A DNA stretch of 41,539 bases, taken from positions 1 to 41,539 of the forward strand of contig SVJQ01000014.1 in assembly GCA_015068905.1 (NCBI GenBank), given 5' to 3'. The translations under genes and the position numbers were made by a program. The notes beneath the pieces were generated by a model. It saw nothing but the letters and a program-made list of their open reading frames with translations, ran no database searches and was not told where the DNA came from. The stretch is from Oscillospiraceae bacterium (GTDB lineage Bacteria; Bacillota; Clostridia; UBA1381; UBA9506). Each line of letters starts with the position of its first letter. The stretch's first letter is position 1. This document shows, piece after piece, positions 7,715 through 15,520 of the stretch.

Positions 7715-8149
7715 ATGTTAAAAGAATTCAAGGAGTTTGCCTTAAAAGGCAACGTCATTGACATGGCTGTCGGTGTTATTGTCGGCGGTGCATTCGGAAA
7801 AATCGTTACCTCTTTGGTTAATGACGTAGTGATGCCCTTCTTCGGCTACCTGACAGCCGGAATGGACATCAAAACCATGAAATGGGTACTGAGTCCTGCC
7901 GTAATGGAAGGCGATGTTGTCAAACAAGCTGAAGCCGCTATTTTATACGGTAACTTTTTGCAGAACATTATTGACTTTTTAATCATCTCTTTCTCCATTT
8001 TCATGGTGATTTACTTCTTTAATAAGGCAAAGGATAAGCTTGTGAAAAAGCCTGAACCCGAACCGGAACCGGAAGCACCCAAGGCTCCTACTCAGGAAGA
8101 GCTTTTGGCAGAAATTCGTGATTTATTAAAGAAAAACACAGACCAGTAA
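7715..8149 (+). CDS. mscL: Large-conductance mechanosensitive channel MscL
   Basis: A 144-residue channel that opens on membrane stretch and releases solutes after osmotic downshock. The N-terminal helix and first membrane segment show the family pattern FKEFALKGNVIDMAVGVIVGGAFGKIVTSLVND, quoted here only to mark residues 4-36. The second membrane segment is FLQNIIDFLIISFSIFMVIYFF (about 80-105). A charged C-terminal bundle with a repeated Pro-Glu stretch (PEPEPEPEAP) precedes the final helix. Length is normal. AAAGGAG lies 8 bases upstream of the ATG. It is co-transcribed with dusB and closed by the terminator at 8156. Confidence 0.96.
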   Translation: MLKEFKEFALKGNVIDMAVGVIVGGAFGKIVTSLVNDVVMPFFGYLTAGMDIKTMKWVLSPAVMEGDVVKQAEAAILYGNFLQNIIDFLIISFSIFMVIYFFNKAKDKLVKKPEPEPEPEAPKAPTQEELLAEIRDLLKKNTDQ

Positions 8150-8155
8150 AAACAA

Positions 8156-8183
8156 ACCGCACCCTTCGGTGCGGTTTTCTTTT
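8156..8183 (+). terminator. Terminator after mscL
   Basis: An 8-bp perfect stem (8156-8163 with 8168-8175) with a CTTC loop is followed by a T-rich tract. Confidence 0.9.
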
Positions 8184-8190
8184 TGCAGAC

Positions 8191-8225
8191 AAAAAAAGAG
8201 CCGTGGCACTTGCCACGGCTCTTTT
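8191..8225 (-). terminator. Terminator after gapA
   Basis: A 12-bp perfect stem (8197-8208 with 8211-8222) with a minimal loop. Read on the minus strand it is followed by seven T residues. It sits 8 bases after the gapA stop and back-to-back with the mscL terminator. Confidence 0.9.
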
Positions 8226-8232
8226 AAATATC

Positions 8233-9246
8233 TTAGCCTAATTCAGCAAAGTATTTGATTGTTCTTACCATCTGGCTGGTGTAAGAATTTTCGTTGTCAT
8301 ACCAGGAAACAACCTGAACCTGAGAGTAACCGTTGTCCATGTTGGTTACCATGGTCTGAGTTGCGTCGAAGATAGAACCGAAACGGCTACCGATGATGTC
8401 GGAAGAAACGATTTCGTCTTCGTTGTATGCAAAGGATTCGTTAGCAGCAGCCTTCATAGCAGCGTTGATGCCTTCAACAGTTGCCTGACCCTTAACAACA
8501 GCTACTAAAATAGTAGTAGAACCGGTCGGGGTCGGAACACGCTGAGCAGAACCGATCAGCTTGCCGTTTAATTCGGGGATAACCAGACCGATAGCTTTAG
8601 CAGCACCGGTGGAGTTGGGAACGATGTTGATCGCACCTGCTCTGGATCTTCTCAGGTCGCCCTTTCTCTGAGGACCGTCTAAGATCATCTGGTCGCCGGT
8701 GTAAGCGTGAATGGTAGACATGATACCGCTTTCAACGGGCATGTAATCATTCAGAGCCTTAGCCATGGGAGCTAAGCAGTTTGTTGTACAGGAAGCAGCG
8801 GAGATAACCTTGTCTTCCTTAGTTAAAATGTTGTGGTTAACGTTGTAAACAACGGTGGGCAGGTCATTACCAGCGGGAGCGGAAATAACAACCTTCTTAG
8901 CGCCTGCAGTCAGATGAGCAGAAGCCTTTTCCTTAGAGGTGTAGAAACCGGTGCATTCTAATACAACGTCTACATCCAGTTCGCCCCAGGGAATGTTTAC
9001 AGCGTCTTTCTCTGCATAAATTTTGATGGTCTTGCCGTCAACTGTGATAGAATCATCACTAGCGGAAACGGTGTCAGCCAGAGCATACTTACCCTGAGCG
9101 GAGTCATACTTCAGAAGATGAGCCAGCATTTTGGGGCTGGTTAAATCGTTGATTGCAACAACCTCATATCCTTCTGCACCGAACATCTGTCTGAAAGCCA
9201 GACGGCCGATACGACCAAAACCATTGATACCTACTTTTACTGCCAT
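8233..9246 (-). CDS. gapA: Type I glyceraldehyde-3-phosphate dehydrogenase
   Basis: A 337-residue glycolytic enzyme, cytoplasmic tetramer, oxidising glyceraldehyde-3-phosphate to 1,3-bisphosphoglycerate. The NAD-binding [11 protein letters not shown] is at the N-terminus. Asp34 (AINDLT) suggests NAD preference. The catalytic Cys153 is in [12 protein letters not shown] and His180 in TIHAYTGDQ. The C-terminal [14 protein letters not shown] is typical. Length is normal and GGAGG precedes the ATG. It is monocistronic: no cggR, pgk or tpi lies beside it. Codon use is strongly biased to a few codons, as expected for a highly expressed gene. The promoter at 9292-9320 overlaps a perfect palindrome that could bind a repressor. 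Confidence 0.98.
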   Translation of the reverse strand: MAVKVGINGFGRIGRLAFRQMFGAEGYEVVAINDLTSPKMLAHLLKYDSAQGKYALADTVSASDDSITVDGKTIKIYAEKDAVNIPWGELDVDVVLECTGFYTSKEKASAHLTAGAKKVVISAPAGNDLPTVVYNVNHNILTKEDKVISAASCTTNCLAPMAKALNDYMPVESGIMSTIHAYTGDQMILDGPQRKGDLRRSRAGAINIVPNSTGAAKAIGLVIPELNGKLIGSAQRVPTPTGSTTILVAVVKGQATVEGINAAMKAAANESFAYNEDEIVSSDIIGSRFGSIFDATQTMVTNMDNGYSQVQVVSWYDNENSYTSQMVRTIKYFAELG

Positions 9247-9291
9247 AGTATATAACCTCCTAAAAATATTGTTAATAAATTATCACTATAC

Positions 9292-9320
9292 ATTTTACAA
9301 TATTGTAACAAAATATGCAA
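9292..9320 (-). promoter_or_regulatory. gapA promoter with overlapping palindrome
   Basis: On the minus strand TTGCAT (9315-9320) lies 17 bp from TAAAAT (9292-9297). A perfect 14-bp palindrome, TTACAATATTGTAA, occupies 9295-9308. It covers part of the -10 and the spacer, a classic repressor position. The binding protein is unknown. Confidence 0.6.
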
Positions 9321-9399
9321 GCATTATTTGCAATTTTTTTAAAATTTTCATTATCAGACAGAAAAATCTGCATTTAACGGGTTACATTTAGATATTTTG

Positions 9400-9987
9400 T
9401 CACTTTTTTGCTGCCGGTGGGGTATAATTTTTCAGCACAACAGCTTTTTTAATCACCGGTTTTTGGACCAGCTCATCATTACTCCATCCACGGGTTGGCA
9501 TTTGGGCAATCTCGTCTGCAATTTCAATGCCCTCTACCACTCTGCCAAAGGTGGCATACTGGCCGTCTAAGTAAGACTGCACGCCTGTCATAATAAAAAA
9601 CTGCGCACTGGCAGAATTAAAGTCCTCACCCCGTGCCATGGATACGACTCCACGCTCATGCTTCAGATTATTCTCAAAGCCGTTTGCCGAAAACTCACCA
9701 AACACGGTTTTGCCATTGCCGCCAACACCAAAGCCGTCTTTTGAACCGCCCTGAATCAGCCCGGGAATGGTGCGGTGAAATACCTTGCCGTCATAATAGC
9801 CGGACTTAACACAGTCTAAAAAATGTTTAACTGTTTGGGGTGCCGTCTCCGGATACAGTTCAATCACAATATCGCCCTGCTCTAAGCTGAGCATAACAAA
9901 AGAATGCTCTGTTTCGCCGCCGCTGCATCCGGTCACAGTGCCAACGCAAAATAGCATCACCAAAACCAAAAGAATTGCTTTTTTCAT
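9400..9987 (-). CDS. Cyclophilin-type peptidyl-prolyl isomerase, lipoprotein
   Basis: A 195-residue exported foldase. A signal peptide with lipobox VTGC puts lipid-modified Cys21 at the membrane surface. The cyclophilin domain (about 30-185) has VFHRTIPGLIQGGS with the active-site Arg72, then GVVSMARGEDFNSASAQFF and the ATFGRVVEG segment. It is short, like bacterial PpiB-type enzymes. It catalyses cis-trans isomerisation of prolyl bonds, probably helping fold secreted proteins. AAAGGAG lies 7 bases upstream. It follows the RpiR-family regulator by 19 bases and is probably the last gene of mtnN-luxS-rpiR-ppi. No hairpin terminator is obvious before gapA. Confidence 0.93.
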   Translation of the reverse strand: MKKAILLVLVMLFCVGTVTGCSGGETEHSFVMLSLEQGDIVIELYPETAPQTVKHFLDCVKSGYYDGKVFHRTIPGLIQGGSKDGFGVGGNGKTVFGEFSANGFENNLKHERGVVSMARGEDFNSASAQFFIMTGVQSYLDGQYATFGRVVEGIEIADEIAQMPTRGWSNDELVQKPVIKKAVVLKNYTPPAAKK

Positions 9988-10006
9988 ATCTGACTCCTTT
10001 CAATCC

Positions 10007-10849
10007 TCAATCATCTAAAACAGATACCGCATGGTATAGCGCCTCTGATTGCTTCATATACCTGAGGGTCTCTTCTCCGCTTTCTGTGGCCAGTGCGTTA
10101 AAAAGGCAATCTATCAGGCAGGCCGCTGCTACTGAAGTATTTTTTATACCGCCATCAACATAACAGGGCAGCAGAACGGTTGCTGCATCTTTAACACTGT
10201 CAAAGGGCGGTGAAGTGATTAAAATAACAGGGATTTTTCTTTCTTTTAACACACTTAAAACCTGCACCGTCTGTCTTGTATAACGGTGAAACAGAAAAAC
10301 AAGACAAACATCCTCCTCCGTCAGGCTGAGTAGGGACTCTACCTCACCGTTGTACCCTGCACTAAGCACCGACACATTTTCACGAATGGTTAAAAACCGC
10401 GTATAGGCATAGTGCGCCATAGCAAAGGATTCTTTCATTCCAAAGGTGAAAATCCGCTTTGCCTTTTTCAAACGATTGACGGCGTCACTCATAACTGCTC
10501 CGGAAAGACCTAAAAAGGTTTTTTCAATACACTGCATATTTTGCTCAACCGTCTGTAGAAATGCCTGTTTGGGGGAAGAATATTTTTTACTTTTTTGGAA
10601 ACGTTCCGGTAACCCCGGCTGATGCACCAGTTCAGCACGCATAGTATCCTGAAAGTCTTTAAAGCCGCAAAAATCCAACCTTCGGCAAAACCTGAGCACA
10701 GAGGTGGTACTGGTCGCAGCTTTGTTTGCCAGGCTCTCCAGTGTATCAAAGGCAACTGTCTGCAAATTACCCAGACAATACATTGCCACACGATATTCCG
10801 ATTTTGTCATTCCGTCAAGCTTATTTTTAATTGTTTCAGCAATGCTCAC
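10007..10849 (-). CDS. MurR/RpiR family transcriptional regulator
   Basis: A 280-residue regulator with an N-terminal RpiR-type helix-turn-helix (about 1-75; ESLANKAATSTTSVLRFCRRL) and a C-terminal SIS domain (about 110-240) that binds phosphosugars in this family. GTG at 10849 is preferred because GGGGAG lies 5 bases upstream; a TTG seven codons earlier is possible. Members control sugar-phosphate or aminosugar genes, often those beside them. Here the neighbours are luxS (59 bases upstream) and a cyclophilin lipoprotein (19 bases downstream), so the target is not obvious. It could sense a sugar phosphate linked to ribose from the S-ribosylhomocysteine route, but that is speculation. Confidence 0.88.
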   Translation of the reverse strand: MSIAETIKNKLDGMTKSEYRVAMYCLGNLQTVAFDTLESLANKAATSTTSVLRFCRRLDFCGFKDFQDTMRAELVHQPGLPERFQKSKKYSSPKQAFLQTVEQNMQCIEKTFLGLSGAVMSDAVNRLKKAKRIFTFGMKESFAMAHYAYTRFLTIRENVSVLSAGYNGEVESLLSLTEEDVCLVFLFHRYTRQTVQVLSVLKERKIPVILITSPPFDSVKDAATVLLPCYVDGGIKNTSVAAACLIDCLFNALATESGEETLRYMKQSEALYHAVSVLDD

Positions 10850-10908
10850 AGGCTCTCCCCTTTCTTCCAAAAAAGCATACTATTTAGCGAAGCTCTTATG
10901 TTCGCTGC

Positions 10909-11379
10909 TTAGTTTTCTTCTACTTCTTTATATGTCATAATTTTATTTAGGTCTTTTATCTTCTCATAATATTCTGCACACATTTTTCTTGCAGTTTCTA
11001 TGTCAAGGGTTTTATAGTTGCCGCATTCAATTTCACTTTTCCCGAAAACCTCGCCGGTATGATTTTTTGTCTTAATCAGTACACTTTTGATTGTATCTAA
11101 AACAGTTTCGGCACTAACGGTATCTCGTACCAGCAAATAAAACCCTGTCTGGCAGCCCATAGGGCCAAAATAAATTACACTGTCCGCAATCTCTGAATTT
11201 CTGACAAAGGTTGCTATCATGTGTTCCGTTGTGTGCATGGTAATATTGTCTAAAACAACGCCTGTATTAGGCTTGCAAACTCGCATATCGTATGTGACAA
11301 CATCGCCATCAACACGGGAAATGTATACGCCTTCATTCAACTTTCTGTGATCCACACAAAAGCTCTCTATTTTTTTCAT
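10909..11379 (-). CDS. luxS: S-ribosylhomocysteine lyase LuxS
   Basis: A 156-residue metalloenzyme that splits S-ribosylhomocysteine into homocysteine and DPD, the precursor of autoinducer-2. The metal site HTTEH gives His49 and His53 with catalytic Glu52. Cys76 in GPMGCQTGFY is the catalytic cysteine, and Cys119 in IECGNY is the third metal ligand. Length is normal. The start lies 2 bases after the mtnN stop, with AAGGAG inside the end of mtnN. The product of MtnN is the substrate of LuxS, so the pair forms a complete SAH detoxification route. Whether AI-2 is used as a signal cannot be told; no receptor is seen nearby. Confidence 0.97.
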   Translation of the reverse strand: MKKIESFCVDHRKLNEGVYISRVDGDVVTYDMRVCKPNTGVVLDNITMHTTEHMIATFVRNSEIADSVIYFGPMGCQTGFYLLVRDTVSAETVLDTIKSVLIKTKNHTGEVFGKSEIECGNYKTLDIETARKMCAEYYEKIKDLNKIMTYKEVEEN

Positions 11380-11381
11380 AT

Positions 11382-12083
11382 TTAATTCTCCTTAACCGTT
11401 TCTAAAAAGCTCAAGATAACCTTCAAAGAATTTTTAGCCGCCATCTCACAAAATTCATTAAAGGACATATCCGCCTCATCATCGGCGCTGTCGCTGATGG
11501 CACGAAGCACACCAAAGGGAACATCATTCATATAGCACACATGCCCAATGCTTGCCCCTTCCATTTCAGTTGCAATGGCGTCAAACCGGTTAACAAGCTC
11601 TGTTTTCTTTTCTTTTGAGCTGATAAACTGGTCCCCTGAAACAATGGTTCCGCAAAGGGTGCTTATACCGTCAATTTTTTTAGCAGCCACTCCAAGCGCC
11701 TCAGTAACCCATCCGCCGCACGGAATATTGATTATGTCAATACCCGATATAAATCCAATCGGGTCGCCCAGCGCTGATGTATCCATATCGTGTTCCACAA
11801 CTGTGTCCGCAATGGCAATATCCCCTACTTTTAAGGCAGTAGCAAGTCCACCGGCAACACCTATATTGATGATGGCAGAAGGCTCATATTTTAAAATCAT
11901 GGCTTCCGTACATATCGCCGCATTAACCTTGCCTACCCCTGCCTGAGCAACCACAACCTCGACATCCGATATAGTGCCTGCATAATATTCAATGCCGCTC
12001 ACCTTCGCCACATTAACATTTTGCATCATGTCTTTGAGCATTTGAACCTCAACGGTCATTGCCCCGATAATTCCAATTCTCAT
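11382..12083 (-). CDS. mtnN: 5'-methylthioadenosine/S-adenosylhomocysteine nucleosidase
   Basis: A 233-residue nucleosidase that removes adenine from S-adenosylhomocysteine and methylthioadenosine. It shows the start IGIIGAMTVEVQMLKD with the conserved Glu, the GVAGGLA loop, the ribose-binding EMEGASIGHVC segment and the catalytic Asp in AISDSADDEA. Length matches Pfs/MtnN. AGAAGGGA precedes the ATG. It has a clear promoter at 12143-12171 and is first in mtnN-luxS, probably continuing through rpiR and the cyclophilin gene. It acts in the cytoplasm in the activated methyl cycle. Confidence 0.97.
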   Translation of the reverse strand: MRIGIIGAMTVEVQMLKDMMQNVNVAKVSGIEYYAGTISDVEVVVAQAGVGKVNAAICTEAMILKYEPSAIINIGVAGGLATALKVGDIAIADTVVEHDMDTSALGDPIGFISGIDIINIPCGGWVTEALGVAAKKIDGISTLCGTIVSGDQFISSKEKKTELVNRFDAIATEMEGASIGHVCYMNDVPFGVLRAISDSADDEADMSFNEFCEMAAKNSLKVILSFLETVKEN

Positions 12084-12142
12084 AAAAATTTCCCTTCTGA
12101 ATTAAAAAGATATTTTTCGGCAAAAATAAATTTTACCATTTT

Positions 12143-12171
12143 ATTATACACGTTTTTCGACTGAAATGCAA
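12143..12171 (-). promoter_or_regulatory. Promoter of mtnN-luxS
   Basis: On the minus strand TTGCAT (12166-12171) lies 17 bp from TATAAT (12143-12148). It is back-to-back with the promoter at 12207. Confidence 0.75.
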
Positions 12172-12206
12172 TGTTAAAACAGAGAGAAACGTATAAACAT
12201 TCTTCC

Positions 12207-12235
12207 TTGACTTAGGTGCTAGTGTCTGTTATAAT
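12207..12235 (+). promoter_or_regulatory. Promoter of the ornithine-cyclodeaminase-family gene
   Basis: TTGACT (12207-12212) lies 17 bp from a perfect TATAAT (12230-12235). The leader is about 60 bases. Confidence 0.8.
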
Positions 12236-12299
12236 AAAAAAGTAAATTATACGAATTTTTATTTTTTTGTAGTATTTTTAACGAAAGAAGGAAATGACA

Positions 12300-13418
12300 A
12301 TGGGGAAAAAAACCGAATTTCTTTACTTAAGTGAAGAAGACATCATACAAGCAGGTGCTTTAGACTATGCACGTTGCATTGATGTTGAAGAAGAAATTTT
12401 TAAGCTTTTGAGTACAGGCGATTATGTGATGGGTGGCGACAAACAAAACTCTCACGGCATTTATGTTAAATTCCCAAAGGAGAGTCCCTTCCCAAATATG
12501 CCGCTGGATGCTCCTGACCGTCGTTTTATGGCAATGCCTGCCTATGTCGGTGGCCGTTTTAATGTTGCCGGTCAGAAATGGTACGGCTCAAACATTATCA
12601 ACCCCCAGCGCGGTCTGCCCCGTTCCATTTTAATGGTTATGTTAAACGATGCTGACACCTGTGAGCCCCTGTGTTTGATGTCAGGCAATCTGATCAGCTC
12701 TGTCCGCACAGGCTGTGTGCCCGGTGTCGCAACCCGCCACTTGGCCAAAAAGAGTGCCGAAGTCTGCACCTGTATTGGTGCCGGTCCCGTCAGCATGGCT
12801 TGCTTTGACGCCATTGTTCTGGAAGCCAAGAATTTAAAAGAAATTGTCGTTTTTGACATTGTAAAAGAAAAGGCTGAAGCCTTTGCAAAAGAGGCTGCTG
12901 AAAAATACGGCATCTCCGGCCGTGCTGCTGGCACTATGGAAGAAGCTGTCCGTGCAGCAGATATCATCAGCGTTGCCGCATCATCCGTCAAGCCGGTTAA
13001 CATTGAAAATGACTGGTTAAAGCCCGGTTCACTCATTATGTTTACCGGTCGCTGCAATATTGATGAAGCATACTTTAGTTCTGCAAAAATCATTTGGGAT
13101 AACGCCAAAATGCACGATGTGTATTATGATGACCATATGGCACTGCCCGAAGACCAACGCTTTATCAACGGCATTGGTGTTCAGATTTATCGTATGTGCT
13201 TTGAGGGCAAGCTGCCCCCGGTCATCCAGCAAACCAGTCTGGGCGATGTTGTCTGCGGAACTAAAGAGGGCCGCAAGAACGATGAAGAACGCATCTGCTT
13301 TGTTACCGGCGGTATGCCCGTCTGGGATGTGGGCTGGGGCTTTGACCTTTATGAAAACGCCAAAAAGCTTGGTCTTGGACAAACCCTCACCTTGTGGGAA
13401 GACCCATACCTTTGCTAG
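12300..13418 (+). CDS. Ornithine cyclodeaminase/mu-crystallin family protein
   Basis: A 372-residue NAD(P)-binding protein of the OCD/mu-crystallin family (Pfam PF02423). The substrate part includes GPDRR-like and GRFNVAGQKWYGSN segments. A Rossmann stretch starts at CTCIGAGPVSMACFDA, and LISSVRTGCVPGVATRHLAKK matches the family's conserved helix. Family enzymes act on imino or amino acids (cyclodeamination, imine reduction, alanine dehydrogenation). Close relatives in Clostridia are, from memory, often labelled tyramine oxidase subunit B, without evidence that I know of. The second ATG (12300) is chosen: AGAAGG lies 8 bases upstream, but only 2 from the ATG at 12294. It stands alone with its own promoter and terminator. 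Confidence 0.8.
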   Translation: MGKKTEFLYLSEEDIIQAGALDYARCIDVEEEIFKLLSTGDYVMGGDKQNSHGIYVKFPKESPFPNMPLDAPDRRFMAMPAYVGGRFNVAGQKWYGSNIINPQRGLPRSILMVMLNDADTCEPLCLMSGNLISSVRTGCVPGVATRHLAKKSAEVCTCIGAGPVSMACFDAIVLEAKNLKEIVVFDIVKEKAEAFAKEAAEKYGISGRAAGTMEEAVRAADIISVAASSVKPVNIENDWLKPGSLIMFTGRCNIDEAYFSSAKIIWDNAKMHDVYYDDHMALPEDQRFINGIGVQIYRMCFEGKLPPVIQQTSLGDVVCGTKEGRKNDEERICFVTGGMPVWDVGWGFDLYENAKKLGLGQTLTLWEDPYLC

Positions 13419-13421
13419 TAC

Positions 13422-13453
13422 AAAAAACACCCGCTATGTGCGGGTGTTTTTTG
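13422..13453. terminator. Bidirectional terminator
   Basis: An 8-bp perfect stem (13427-13434 with 13440-13447) is flanked by A and T runs. It serves the plus-strand OCD-family gene and the minus-strand DUF1294 gene that converge on it. Confidence 0.9.
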
Positions 13454-13723
13454 TTAGAAAAATAAGTAGTTAAGCAAAGCAATCAGCGCAATATGCAGGA
13501 CAACCTCTGCCGGAATCCAAACGCGAAACCTTGGCTTCGAGGTTTTATGGTTAAAAACTACCATCCCGAACATTGCCCCAAAACTGCCCATAAAAAGCGG
13601 TAATAAAAGAAGTATGCTCTCACGGATGCGCCGGCACTTCTTTTTGGCAAATACTTTATCGACACCATAAAGGATAAACATAGACACATTCCAGATTAGA
13701 AGAATCATACCCAGCACTACCAT
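13454..13723 (-). CDS. DUF1294 family membrane protein
   Basis: An 89-residue small membrane protein with about three hydrophobic segments. The DUF1294 pattern is clear: YGVDKVFAKKKCRRIRE, then LLLLPLFMGSFGAMFGM and FNHKTSKPRF. The function of the family is unknown; in other bacteria the domain is often fused to a cold-shock domain, but not here. ATG at 13723 gives the usual family length. AAGGGG lies about 11 bases upstream, somewhat far. A TTG 17 codons earlier would put the start inside the putP terminator hairpin and is less likely. Confidence 0.8.
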   Translation of the reverse strand: MVVLGMILLIWNVSMFILYGVDKVFAKKKCRRIRESILLLLPLFMGSFGAMFGMVVFNHKTSKPRFRVWIPAEVVLHIALIALLNYLFF

Positions 13724-13764
13724 ACAGCAACATTCCCCTTTATCATAATTGCTCAAAGTAAAGA

Positions 13765-13796
13765 AAGATGGCAATTTAACAATAAATTGCCATCTT
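13765..13796 (-). terminator. Terminator after putP
   Basis: A 14-bp perfect stem (13765-13778 with 13783-13796) with a four-base loop. On the minus strand it is followed by a T-rich but interrupted tract. It lies 12 bases after the putP stop. Confidence 0.75.
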
Positions 13797-13808
13797 ATAT
13801 TTCATAAA

Positions 13809-15344
13809 TCAGTCATCAAGACTGTTATCAGTTGCTCTTGCAAAAATTTCTTCCACTTCCTGACCAGGCTTTTTGTCAAGCAGAGTGACAACAACAGCCG
13901 CTACAGCGCCAAGAATAAAACCGGGAATAATTTCATATACACCGGTGATAGCAGTCAGTGTAGAACCATTAGCAACCGGCAACCACAGCCACAGCATATC
14001 AACAAGTGCACCCACAACGATACCTGCTACCGCGCCCTTGTATGTAAAGCGCTTCCAGAAAAGGGATAACAGGACTGCTGGACCGAATGCTGCGCCAAAG
14101 ATGCCCCATGCATTGGATACAAGATCCATAATTGCCTGCGCTGCCTTGCCCTTACTGCTTGCAATGAAAAATGCAACCACTGCAATTATCAGAACGACCA
14201 AGCGGCTTACCCAAAGCATTTCTTTATTTGTGGCATTTTTTCTAATGATGGGCTTATAAAGGTCACTCGAAAAGGAAGATGCCGCAACCAGAAGCTGCGA
14301 GTCTGCCGTTGACATAGAAGCAGCAATAATAGCTGCAAGCAAAAGCCCTGCAATAAATGCCGGAAACACATCACGAGCCAATTCTACAAAGATAAGTGAC
14401 TGCTTGCCTTCAGCAAGAAGAACAGCAGAAAGATCTGTACCGTTATTATACACAAACATTCTGCCAAGATATGCAATCATAATTGTTGCTGCAAGAGAAA
14501 GAACAACCCAGATAATTGCAACTGTTGCAGACTTTTTAACCATAGACGGTTTTTCGATTGCCATAAAACGTACAATAATATGAGGCATACCGAAATAGCC
14601 AAGACCCCAACCGAAACCGGAAAGAATTTCCTGCCAGCTGGCGTTAAAGAAGTTGGGCACAAACTTAAATGCCTCACCATTCGGACCGCTGTATACGGTA
14701 GTAAGTGCAGCCGGCTCAAGCTCACGAGTAAAACCTACAACAACCGGAACAATCAAAAGGGCTGCAATCATTAAAAGCCCCTGAAAAAAGTCGGTCCAAC
14801 AAACCGCATTAAAGCCACCAAGGAAGGTATACACAACAACGATAATGGCAAAAATGAGCATTGCTGTTTCTCTGGTGAGTGAAGGAACCAATGTGGTAAA
14901 CACGTCTGAGCCTGCAACAAAGGCAGAGGCAACATAAATAGTGAAGCAAACCAAAAATACAATCGCACAAATAATGCTTAGAACATGACTTTTGGTAGCA
15001 AAACGATTGGACAGATATTGCGGCAGGGTGATTGAATCGCCTGCAGCCTTTGAAAACTTACGCAATCTTTTAGCAACTAAAATCCAGTTTGCTGCTGTAC
15101 CGACCGCAAGGCCGATGCCGATCCATGCCTGTCCAAAGCCAAAGGCAAGAATGCTACCGGGAAGCCCCATCAAAAGCCACGCACTCATGTCAGAGGCTTG
15201 TGCGCTCATTGCTGTTACCCAAGGGCCCATAGCACGACCGCCAAGAAAATAATCTTTTTCTGAAACACTTTTAGATTTAAAGAAAAAGAAAACACCGATG
15301 AAAATCATCGCTACAAAGTATAATACGAATGCAAAAATATCCAT
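13809..15344 (-). CDS. putP: Sodium/proline symporter
   Basis: A 511-residue sodium:solute symporter (SSF family) with about 13 membrane segments. The N-terminal SEKDYFLGGRAMGPWVTA and SAQASDMSAWLLMGLPG are characteristic of PutP. ADSQLLVAASSFSSDLYKP in the middle holds the conserved serine/threonine sodium-site region. The C-terminal end is hydrophilic. It imports proline with sodium for osmoprotection or nutrition. The ATG has AAAAGGAG 9 bases upstream. Its promoter at 15383-15411 abuts a 22-bp inverted repeat and lies downstream of a TetR-family gene in the same direction. No proline catabolic gene is nearby. Confidence 0.93.
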   Translation of the reverse strand: MDIFAFVLYFVAMIFIGVFFFFKSKSVSEKDYFLGGRAMGPWVTAMSAQASDMSAWLLMGLPGSILAFGFGQAWIGIGLAVGTAANWILVAKRLRKFSKAAGDSITLPQYLSNRFATKSHVLSIICAIVFLVCFTIYVASAFVAGSDVFTTLVPSLTRETAMLIFAIIVVVYTFLGGFNAVCWTDFFQGLLMIAALLIVPVVVGFTRELEPAALTTVYSGPNGEAFKFVPNFFNASWQEILSGFGWGLGYFGMPHIIVRFMAIEKPSMVKKSATVAIIWVVLSLAATIMIAYLGRMFVYNNGTDLSAVLLAEGKQSLIFVELARDVFPAFIAGLLLAAIIAASMSTADSQLLVAASSFSSDLYKPIIRKNATNKEMLWVSRLVVLIIAVVAFFIASSKGKAAQAIMDLVSNAWGIFGAAFGPAVLLSLFWKRFTYKGAVAGIVVGALVDMLWLWLPVANGSTLTAITGVYEIIPGFILGAVAAVVVTLLDKKPGQEVEEIFARATDNSLDD

Positions 15345-15382
15345 AATCTCATTCTCCTTTTTTATAATTTTGCATATTTGTC

Positions 15383-15411
15383 ATTATAACACAAAATTTA
15401 CCAGAATGCAA
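15383..15411 (-). promoter_or_regulatory. putP promoter
   Basis: On the minus strand TTGCAT (15406-15411) lies 17 bp from TATAAT (15383-15388). Its -35 shares two bases with the inverted repeat at 15410-15455. Confidence 0.75.
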
Positions 15412-15455
15412 CACAGAACTAAGTATAGACTAAAGTCTACACTTAGTTCTGTGTT
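15410..15455. repeat. 22-bp inverted repeat upstream of putP
   Basis: Two 22-bp arms (15410-15431 and 15434-15455) are complementary at 21 of 22 positions with a two-base centre. There is no T run after it on the minus strand, so it is not a standard terminator for the TetR gene. It touches the -35 of putP. It could be an operator, a transcript-end hairpin for tetR, or a small mobile palindrome. Confidence 0.8.
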
Positions 15456-15520
15456 AAAAAGCTCCTATTTAGTTACTATCAATATTTTATATTGAACGAA
15501 AAACTGTACAAAAATATTAA

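Noticed and set aside
15410-15455. Reading the long inverted repeat as an ordinary terminator of tetR
   Set aside because: No T tract follows on the minus strand and it overlaps the putP -35; kept instead as an unexplained repeat.
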